Positions 1-6,019 of a stretch of DNA of 32,941 nt are shown piece by piece (the first letter of the stretch is position 1; each line of letters begins with the position of its first letter). The stretch is from NCBI GenBank assembly GCA_013368325.1, contig JAACJK010000091.1:1-32941 (forward strand), written 5' to 3'. Origin of the DNA: Ephemerocybe angulata (taxonomy: Eukaryota; Basidiomycota; Agaricomycetes; Agaricales; Psathyrellaceae). Position numbers and translations under genes: made by a program. The notes beneath the pieces were generated by a model that was not told the origin of the DNA, did not search any database, and saw only the letters and a list, made by a program, of their open reading frames with translations.

Positions 1-660
1 GGTTACTTTTGTATTACTATCCCTTTTTTATCTGTTCAGTTATTTTTTTAACAAAAAAATTAAGTAATTTTAATCTATCACCAGGCCGAATGGCCAGTTA
101 TTTTTATAAAAAAAGTAACAACTGGCCTAATTTTTTTATTTGAACAAAAAAATAACGGCCTGGATAGGTTAAAAAAGTCAACCCTTATCACTTTTTTACT
201 TAATTTTTCTTGTTAAAAAAATAACTGTAAAAAAAGTAATTAGTCAAAAATTAGTAGTAACTTAAAAAATTGATTAGAAAATTAATAGCTAATATTTTAT
301 TTACAAATATTATTTTTGTTAGTAAGGCTAATTTTTGTTATTATCACTTACCGCAGGGTTATCTTTATCACTTTTTATGACTTTTTTTTTTATTTATATA
401 AAAAAAAAAGTGATAAAGATTAAAATTAGTAATAACTGGCCAATCTAATTTTTTTTGTATTTGTTACAAAAAAAATAACTGGTGAGAATAAAAAATTAGC
501 CCAATTGCTATTAGAAATAATTTAATAATTCCTTGCTAAAAGCCTCGTGGACTAATTTCCTAGCTTGTTATTATTGACTTTTTTTATTTATATAAAAAAG
601 TGATAGATAGCTAGGTTAAACTACGTCTAGCTAAAGCCTACACAAACACGAAAACCATAA
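1..660. repeat. AT-rich intergenic DNA packed with T-tract hairpins, upstream of nad1
   Basis: No gene is recognised here. The stretch is a chain of short inverted repeats joined by homopolymer T or A tracts. GGCCAGTT at 92-99 faces AACTGGCC at 120-127. A 60-nt hairpin lies at 361-420, and a second repeat type at 433-482. A 19-nt word at 341-360 (minus strand) recurs at 4780-4798. The last ~60 bases before nad1 (about 601-660) are less repetitive and could hold leader sequence, but no known promoter motif is evident. Confidence 0.7.
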
Positions 661-1675
661 ATGATCAATAATATTAATTTTTTATTCTTAAAATCTTTAT
701 TATTTAATTTAATAGATGTAGCTACTATAATAGTTCCAGTATTATTAGCAGTTGCTTTCATGACAATAATAGAAAGAAAACAATTAGCTGCCCATCAAAG
801 AAGGGTAGGACCAAATACAGTAGGTTATTATGGAATATTACAACCATTTGCAGATGCTTTAAAATTAATTTTAAAGGAGACAGTAATACCCTCACAATCA
901 AATAAAGTAATATTTTATTTAGCTCCTGTTTCTTCTTTAATTTTTAGTTTATTAGGTTGGGGTGTTATACCTTTTGGTCAAGGAATAGCAATATCTGATT
1001 ATTCAATGAGTATTTATATACTTTAGCACTTTCTTCTTTAGGAGTATATGGTGTATTATTAGCTGGATGGTCAGCTAATTCTAAATATGCTTTTTTAGGA
1101 TCCTTACGATCTACAGCAGCAATGATTTCTTATGAATTAATATTAAGTTCAGCAATCTTAATAATCATATTATTAACAGGATCTTTAAATTATATAACAA
1201 TAATAGAATCACAGTTATCCGTATGGTTTATAATTCCGTTATTACCCGTATTTATATTTTATTTTATATCTATATTAGCGGAAACTTCTAGAACACCTTT
1301 TGATTTACAAGAAGCTGAATCTGAATTAGTTGCTGGTTTTTTACTGAGCATTCTTCAGTACCTTTCGTATTTTTCTTTTTAGGAGAATATTCCTCAATTG
1401 TATTATTTAGTTGTATAACTGCTATATTATTTTTAGGAGGTTACCACTTACCAGAAATATTTGTTAATAACTCAATCATAAATATTCAATCTATTATCTT
1501 AGGTGCCAAAACATGTATTTTCTGTTTCTTCTTTGTTTGGTTTAGAGCTACATTACCCAGATTAAGATATGATCAATTAATTGACTTATGTTGGTTAAAT
1601 TTATTACCCGTGTGTGTCGCTTTCATTATCTTAGTTCCAAGTATTTTAATAGCATTTGATATTGCACCTTACTAA
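661..1675 (+). CDS. nad1: NADH dehydrogenase subunit 1, two apparent 1-nt homopolymer deletions
   Basis: This is ND1, the membrane-arm subunit of respiratory complex I that contacts the quinone site. The N-terminal third carries the family signature [15 protein letters not shown] (about residues 38-52). Later parts read [37 protein letters not shown] and a C-terminal segment ending in IAFDIAPY before TAA at 1673-1675. The frame breaks twice. Near 1021-1024 a C-T run is one T short: adding one T gives leucine-leucine-alanine in the expected place. Near 1337-1342 a T run is also one short: adding one T restores [18 protein letters not shown]. With both bases the gene would be 338 codons plus stop, a normal length for ND1. 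Both breaks fall in homopolymers and all conserved blocks are present, so I infer sequencing error rather than a pseudogene or introns. The ATG at 661 fits the start of the family alignment. This gene is not covered by the duplicated segment, so no second copy is available to check it. Confidence 0.93.
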
Positions 1676-1693
1676 TCCCCCAGTTATTTTTTT

Positions 1694-1728
1694 TTATCAC
1701 TTTTTTATTAACAATAAAAAAAGTCAAC
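1694..1728. repeat. T-tract hairpin with ATTAACAAT loop
   Basis: TATCAC followed by a T run, ATTAACAAT, an A run and GTCAAC. The same design recurs at about 2098-2130, 5047-5078 and 11967-11996 in the non-redundant segment, with the closing word varying between GTCAAC and GTAAAC. The stem is the T run against the A run, and the loop is itself partly symmetrical (ATT/AAT). Confidence 0.7.
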
Positions 1729-1909
1729 AAAAAAAAAATTAGAATGGCCAGTTAATTTTTTTGTTGACTTTTTTTATCTATCCAGTTATTTTTTTTTAAA
1801 AAAAAAAAAATTAGAATGGCCAGCAGTTATTTTTTTTTGTTTATCTTAAAAAAAAATTAAGTAATTTTAATCTATCTTATAAACAGATCAAAAAGTGATA
1901 TAAACAGAT

Positions 1910-1965
1910 AACCCTTATCAATTTTTTTTGTTTTGTTTACAAAAAAAATTAATTAGTAAGTGATA
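1910..1965 (+). repeat. short element with ends AACCCTTATC and ATTAGTAAGTGATA
   Basis: It begins AACCCTTATC, continues into a T8 tract, a short T/G loop and an A8 tract, and ends ATTAGTAAGTGATA. The same two ends bound a similar element at 11660-11714 and a longer composite at 2402-2520. A minus-strand relative sits at 5868-5919 just upstream of dpo. Shared termini with variable interiors suggest a defined repeat unit. Confidence 0.6.
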
Positions 1966-2002
1966 CCCCTTGCGGTAAAAATTACAACTTAAATTGGAAT
2001 AT

Positions 2003-2017
2003 AATATAAAAGAGATG
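2003..2017 (+). promoter_or_regulatory. 15-nt word AATATAAAAGAGATG, first copy
   Basis: This word is identical to 2663-2677, which lies about 150 nt upstream of rns. A related AAAAGAGATTATATT word occurs on the minus strand near 9784-9797, downstream of nad4. Its placement before rns makes a transcription-start or RNA-processing signal possible. The sequence alone does not prove this. Confidence 0.25.
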
Positions 2018-2181
2018 ATCAAAAAATTAATAAATTTATTTTCTACTATAAGAAATAAAACTATAGAATTATTTTTTTGTTTGTTGACTTTTTTTATCTA
2101 TCACTTTTTTATTAACAATAAAAAAGTAAACAGATACAAAAAGTGATATAAACAAAAAAATTAGTAAAAGGATCTATTTTT

Positions 2182-2385
2182 ATGGATCCTATTTTTGTAT
2201 TCTCATTTATTTTTACTAGTTTATTCATAAGATATTGGGTTAACTTAGATAGTATTTTTATGATTAAATTTTTATTAGGGTATTTAATAGGAATTTTGTA
2301 TTTTATATATAAAAAAATTAGCCCTATTGTTTTAATTTTGTTTCAGGCCGAATGGCCAGTTGACTTTTTTTCTGTGGACTTTTGA
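2182..2385 (+). CDS. hypothetical hydrophobic 67-aa ORF, not recognised
   Basis: This ORF starts at an ATG inside GGATCTATTTTTATGGATCC and encodes a small, very hydrophobic protein rich in Phe, Ile and Leu, with one or two possible membrane segments (about residues 4-16 and 28-42). I do not recognise it. It does not begin like fungal atp8, nor does it resemble atp9 or nad4L. The first ~50 codons are not obviously repeat sequence, whereas the last ~15 run into the GGCC/AGTTGAC repeat vocabulary. Its stop is TGA, which none of the recognised genes here use. It could be a chance open frame in AT-rich DNA. Confidence 0.2.
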   Translation: MDPIFVFSFIFTSLFIRYWVNLDSIFMIKFLLGYLIGILYFIYKKISPIVLILFQAEWPVDFFSVDF

Positions 2386-2401
2386 TACAAACAAACAAGA
2401 A

Positions 2402-2520
2402 AACCCTTATCCAGGCCTTAGCCAGTTATCACTTTTTTATATAAGTCAACTACTACAACTGGCCAGTCTAATTTTTTTTTATAACAAATACAAAAAAAAT
2501 AACTGGATTAGTAAGTGATA
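2402..2520 (+). repeat. composite hairpin element with defined ends
   Basis: The unit starts AACCCTTATC and ends GGATTAGTAAGTGATA. Inside are CCAGGCC...GGCCAG words, TATCAC-T6 with GTCAAC, then a T10 stem, the loop ATAACAAATAC and an A8 stem followed by TAACTGG. The loop is the reverse complement of the GTATTTGTTAC loop in the elements at 433-482 and 5442-5490, as if that hairpin head had flipped. Confidence 0.6.
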
Positions 2521-2662
2521 AAAAAATTAACTGTAAAGAATATTTATTACTTGGGCTTAATTTTTTTTATTTGTTTACTTTTTTATCTTTATCTGGAAAA
2601 AAGTGATAGAACAAAAATTAGCCCTAAACAAAACAAATAAATATATACAAAAAAGTTTATAA

Positions 2663-2677
2663 AATATAAAAGAGATG
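2663..2677 (+). promoter_or_regulatory. 15-nt word AATATAAAAGAGATG upstream of rns
   Basis: This is the second exact copy of the word at 2003-2017. It is followed by TAAATATAAATATTGCTTG and then the rns 5' end about 145 nt later. A role in rns transcription or processing is inference from position and duplication only. Confidence 0.3.
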
Positions 2678-2821
2678 TAAATATAAATATTGCTTGTTTT
2701 TTTTTTTAATTAACTAGAGCATATACTATACAATATATTAACTGGGCTTATTTTTTTGTAACAAATAAAAAAATTAGGCCCTGCAATTTAATTAATATAT
2801 TAAATTAATAATAAGAATTTA

Positions 2822-4382
2822 ATTTTGGTTCAGATTGAACGTTTTTCAGTAGTTTTAAGACATGCAAATCGTTTGTTCTACTACCTTTTTATTACTTTAA
2901 TTAAAAGGCTAGAACAAGGTGTACAGGTGAGTAATAATAAATTAGATACCTTATAGACCTCTCAAATAGAGGATAAAAATAAATTTAGCTATTTATAACA
3001 AAAAGGAAATTTTCCACTATAAGAATTGATTTATTTTGTTTAAGGGTAGTTGGTAGAGTAAAAGCCTACCAAGCCTACGATCAATAGCTAAGTTTGAAAG
3101 AACCGCTGGCCACATTGGGAATGAGAAGTCCCAAATTGCATAAGCAATCTGCAGTCAAGAATATTAGTCAATGCTCGCAAGAGTGAACTAGCTAACTGAA
3201 ATCATAAAACCAAGTTAGTAGGTGGTATTTATGATAACGTAAAGGAAAAAATGATATTACTTTACTAATAGTGTTGTCTAAATTACTGGTGCCAGAAGAC
3301 TCGGTAACGCCAGAAACGCGAACGTTAATCACCTTAAAAAGGCGTAAAGGGTGTGTAGGCAGCTTACAAAAGTTCTATTTTTAATTAGCTATATACTATT
3401 AATTATTTAGTATTTAAAAATGAATAACTATAAGCTAGAATCATATTGAGGATAAACCGAATAATATTTAGTGTAGGGATGATATCCGTAGATACTAGAT
3501 GGAATACTAAAGGTGAAAGCTTTTTATCTATAAATGATTGACGCTGAGAAACGAAGGTGAGAATAAGAAATAGGATTAGATACCCAGATACCTCTCACTG
3601 TCAACGATGAATGGTAGTTTTGTTAATTAAAGAATTGATAACGATGCTAACGCGTTAACCATTCCGCCTTGAGAGTACGGTTGCAAAACTGAAACCAAAA
3701 AAATTAGTCGGTCTCGAAGCAAACGAAGTGAAGCATGCTATTTAATACGATAATCCGCGTAAAATCTTACCAGTTCTTGTATATCCAAAATATCTTAAAA
3801 ATATTTTGAGTAGTTTCCATTTTATGGAAATTCGTTTACAGGTGTTGCATGGCTGTCTTCAGTCCGTATTGTGAAAAGTTAGGTTAACTCCACTAACGGA
3901 CGAAATCCCTATTGTTAATTTTTACTTAACTTTTGTTGTATTTTAAAGGAATACATTTGGGACTAAGACAAGTCGTTATGGCCCTCATGAACTGGGCTAT
4001 AAATGTGCTATAAAAACTTTTACAAAATGATGCAATAATTAGATAAAAAATAATTAGCAAATCATTAAAAAAAGTTAATTATTTTTTTTAGACAGATTGT
4101 TGTCTGAAATTCGACAACATGAAGGAGGAATTTCGAGTAATCGTTGATCATTACGCAACGGTGAAGTTTATATTCGTGATGAACTAACTGTCTGTCGCTG
4201 GGAAGAAGCTTAGATAGGGATAAGCTATTATGCATATAATTACAAAATTTTTTTGTTTTGTAAATGAATATTTTTAACTAAACTTACTTTTTGTTTTATA
4301 TTATTAATATTAGTGAACTCTTCTGAGTAACATCTCAAAAGTCATAGCAAGGTAGCTGTACTGGAAAGTGCTGCTGGATAAT
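2822..4382 (+). rRNA. rns: mitochondrial small-subunit ribosomal RNA
   Basis: Conserved SSU blocks appear in order. The 5' block is TTGGTTCAGATTGAACG near 2824-2840, followed by GACATGCAAATCG near 2858-2870. The 530-loop reads GGTGCCAGAAGACTCGGTAAC near 3288-3309, a mitochondrial form of the bacterial site. ATTAGATACCCAGATAC lies near 3576-3592. ACAGGTGTTGCATGGCTGTC lies near 3838-3857, and GGGACTAAGACAAGTCGT near 3959-3976. The 3' end is AAGTCATAGCAAGGTAGC near 4339-4356 followed by GCTGCTGGATAA. The length is about 1.56 kb. AT-rich expansions sit in variable helices near 4040-4110 and in the penultimate-helix region near 4235-4310. Both ends are estimated by similarity and uncertain by about 10 nt. 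No intron is apparent. Confidence 0.95.
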
Positions 4383-4400
4383 AAAGAAAATAAATCTAAA

Positions 4401-4411
4401 CCCCCCCCCCC
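4401..4411 (+). repeat. C11 homopolymer just after rns
   Basis: A run of eleven C in otherwise AT-rich DNA lies 19 nt past the rns 3' end. The run is also eleven long in copy 2 (21747-21757) and copy 3. That is notable because copy 3 has lost bases in many other homopolymers. Confidence 0.8.
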
Positions 4412-4537
4412 TTATTTTTGTTTCTAATTTTTTTTTTTTCAGATAAAAAAGTCGACACACGACACTAATAAAATTAGCCTTAAATAAAAATAATTAAATT
4501 ATAATTATTTTTTTTTTAAAAACACAGAAAAAAATTA

Positions 4538-4609
4538 GGGGAAATCTGATAATGGTTAATCGGTTATATTTGCAATATAATTATGATAGTTCGAATCTAT
4601 CTTTCTCCA
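4538..4609 (+). tRNA. trnA: tRNA-Ala (anticodon UGC)
   Basis: A 72-nt cloverleaf. The acceptor GGGGAAA pairs with TTTCTCC (one G-T) with discriminator A. The D stem is TGAT/ATCG. The anticodon stem TTATA/TATAA has loop TTTGCAA, giving anticodon TGC. The T arm is GATAG-TTCGAAT-CTATC. It lies 155 nt after rns and starts a run of four tRNAs on the same strand. Confidence 0.93.
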
Positions 4610-4900
4610 ATTTTATTTGTTATCACTTATTTTTTTTTTTGTTTTGTTGTGTTGACTTTTTTATCTTTATCACTTTTTTTTATATAAATAAAAAAAAAGT
4701 AATAAAAAAGTGATAGATACAAAAAAAATAAGTTAAAAAAATAATAGCCCAATTATTATTGACTTTTTTTATTTATATAAACCCTGCGGTAAGTGATAGA
4801 AGGGTAACAAAAAAATAAACAATTAAAAAAGTAAGGGAATTATTAGTATTACTTTTTTTTTAATTTATATAAAAAAAAGTGATAAAAATAAAAGACAAAG
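4610..4900. repeat. spacer of T/A hairpins between trnA and trnW
   Basis: It contains several TATCAC/GTGATA hairpins with T8-A8 stems and a TTTATATAAA-type centre. The 19-nt word AACCCTGCGGTAAGTGATA lies at 4780-4798. The word also occurs in inverse orientation at 341-360. No gene is seen. Confidence 0.65.
4780..4798 (+). repeat. 19-nt word AACCCTGCGGTAAGTGATA
   Basis: An exact inverse copy lies at 341-360. Its two ends, AACCC and GTAAGTGATA, match the outer ends of the longer elements at 1910-1965, 2402-2520 and 11660-11714. It may be an unoccupied or minimal form of the same repeat. Confidence 0.5.
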
Positions 4901-4971
4901 AAGAGTGTAGTATAATGGTAGTATCACAATCTCCAAAATTGTTTGTAGGCGTTCGAATCGCCTCACTCTTG
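4901..4971 (+). tRNA. trnW: tRNA-Trp (anticodon CCA)
   Basis: A 71-nt cloverleaf. The acceptor AAGAGTG pairs fully with CACTCTT, with discriminator G. The D stem is GTAT/GTAT (with G-T pairs). The anticodon stem ACAAT/ATTGT has loop CTCCAAA, so the anticodon is CCA. The T arm is AGGCG-TTCGAAT-CGCCT. CCA is the form that reads UGG only, whereas fungi that read UGA as Trp usually carry UCA. All three copies in the window read CCA, so this is not a single-base error. This matters for the in-frame TGA in dpo. Confidence 0.95.
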
Positions 4972-5272
4972 TTTAATTTTTTTGTTTTTTTGTTTTTTTT
5001 GTTTTTTATTTACTTTAATTTTGTTTTTATCACTTTTTTTGTATCACTTTTTTTATTAACAATAAAAAAAGTCAACAAAAAAAAAGTCAAATAAAAACAA
5101 AAAATTAGGCCTAATTTTATCACTTTTTTTAATATAAAAAAAGTCAATACAAAAAAAACAAAAAAAATAAGTAATAGGAGTGATAAAAGAAAAAAAAAAG
5201 TGATACTAGGGCTATTAATTATTTATCTAATTAATTACAATTACTACTTATTTTTATTAAAAAAAATAATAT

Positions 5273-5356
5273 ACGAATATGTTGAAATTGGTAAACAATC
5301 TTCTCTTAAGCAGAAGTGGGAGTAATCCCTTAAGAGTTCAAGTCTCTTTGTTCGTA
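5273..5356 (+). tRNA. trnL: tRNA-Leu (anticodon UAA)
   Basis: An 84-nt class II tRNA. The acceptor ACGAATA pairs with TGTTCGT, with discriminator A. The D arm contains TTGGTAAA. The anticodon stem CTTCT/AGAAG has loop CTTAAGC, anticodon TAA. The variable arm has GGGA/TCCC pairing. The T arm is AAGAG-TTCAAGT-CTCTT. It reads UUA codons, which dominate leucine use in the genes here. Confidence 0.94.
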
Positions 5357-5367
5357 TTGTTTCAAAG

Positions 5368-5406
5368 ATAGTGTTGGGGATATTTTAATATCCCTTGTAT
5401 CACTAT
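5368..5406 (+). repeat. two-step stem-loop just 3' of trnL
   Basis: ATAGTG at 5368-5373 pairs with CACTAT at 5401-5406. GGGATATT at 5377-5384 pairs with AATATCCC at 5387-5394 around a 2-nt loop. Unlike the other repeats this is not a T-tract hairpin. It begins 12 nt after the tRNA and could be a transcript-processing or stability structure. Confidence 0.6.
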
Positions 5407-5441
5407 AATCAATTTTATCACTTTTTTTATATAAAAAAAGT

Positions 5442-5490
5442 CAACTGGCCATTCTAATTTTTTTTGTATTTGTTACAAAAAAAATAACTG
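5442..5490 (+). repeat. CTAAT-T8 ... A8-TAACTG hairpin element
   Basis: The hairpin has a T8 stem, loop GTATTTGTTAC and A8 stem, bounded by ACTGGCCATTCTAA and ATAACTG. Close copies lie at 433-482 and 12021-12060, and a version with an inverted loop lies within 2457-2504. Each copy sits in a different intergenic spacer. Confidence 0.7.
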
Positions 5491-5601
5491 AACAAACAAA
5501 AAAATAAAAAACCTACCCTAGTCTAATCCTTTATTTTTTTTGTTTTTTTTTTTACTTGGGCGACTAAAACAAAAATTACTGACTAAGAACAAAAGTAATA
5601 G

Positions 5602-5672
5602 AAGCCTATAATTTAATGGTAGAATGATTTCTTGATGAGGAATTTGTAGGAGTTCAAATCTTCTTGGGCTTA
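5602..5672 (+). tRNA. trnI: tRNA-Ile (anticodon GAU)
   Basis: A 71-nt cloverleaf. The acceptor AAGCCTA pairs with TGGGCTT (one T-G), with discriminator A. The D stem is ATTT/GAAT. The anticodon stem ATTTC/GGAAT has loop TTGATGA, anticodon GAT. The T arm is AGGAG-TTCAAAT-CTTCT. It is the last of the four plus-strand tRNAs before dpo. Confidence 0.93.
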
Positions 5673-6019
5673 GTGGTTATTTACTTTTTTATTTTTACTT
5701 TTTTTTATATAAAAAAGTGATTAAAAAAAAGTAAAAATAAAATTATATTTGGATTTAAAATGAATATTTATTTGTTTTGTTTTTATAAAAAGTTTTTAGT
5801 GTTGAATGAATAGAAGGAGTTGATGCGGAGTTATTAGACAAAACATCTTTATAATTTTTTTTTGTTACTTACTAATCCAGGCCTAGGCCAGTTGTAGTAA
5901 AAAAAAAATTGATAAGGTTTTTAATATAAAAAACATTAGCTAGAAAGGCAACAGGTAAATTATTAAATTGGAAAAACTTCTCATTCGATTTTATTTCTTA
6001 TTCAATTTTAGACAAAAAA
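5673..6019. repeat. spacer before dpo: hairpin element plus possible broken dpo 5' end
   Basis: It holds T/A hairpins at 5690-5750 and an inverted element (AACCCTTATC/GGATTAGTAAGT family, minus strand) at 5868-5919. Downstream of the element the dpo frame is open from 5930 to the TTG at 6020 and reads plausible protein (ARKATGKLLNWKNFSFDF) without an ATG. Upstream, another open stretch reads EGVDAELLDKTSL and ends at TAA 5852-5854. I infer that dpo coding sequence once ran through here and was split by the element. Confidence 0.45.
5868..5919 (-). repeat. minus-strand hairpin element abutting dpo
   Basis: On the minus strand it reads ACCTTATCAATTTT ... ACAACTGGCCTAGGCC, then TGGATTAGTAAGT. 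This matches the two ends of the elements at 1910-1965 and 2402-2520, with GGCCTAGGCC as a perfect 10-nt palindrome in its middle. Its end lies within 11 nt of where the dpo frame opens. Confidence 0.55.

Larger units (their letters stand above)
1676..2181. repeat. intergenic hairpin-repeat tract after nad1
   Basis: The tract consists mostly of modular T/A-tract hairpins. One uses TATCAC-T6-ATTAACAAT (1694-1728), with AAGTCAAC at its end pairing to GTTGACTT near 1763-1770. An AACCCTTATC...ATTAGTAAGTGATA element lies at 1910-1965. Between 1985 and 2075 there is a more unique patch with AATATAAAAGAGATG at 2003-2017. An ATG inside that word opens a short lysine/phenylalanine-rich frame of about 43 codons that runs into the repeats, so I do not call it a gene. 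Confidence 0.65.
2386..2821. repeat. intergenic repeats and possible rns leader
   Basis: Position 2402-2520 is a composite element with the AACCCTTATC and ATTAGTAAGTGATA ends. It contains GGCC words, a TATCAC-T6 hairpin and a long T10/A8 hairpin. Position 2570-2640 holds more T/A hairpins. From about 2640 the sequence becomes less repetitive and includes AATATAAAAGAGATG (2663-2677) before rns. The left limit of the duplicated segment falls near 2590. Confidence 0.65.

Noticed and set aside
4879..5094. 71-aa open frame on the plus strand
   Set aside because: It covers tRNA-Trp (4901-4971) and the T-tract repeats after it. The poly-Phe/Lys tail is a by-product of T and A runs.
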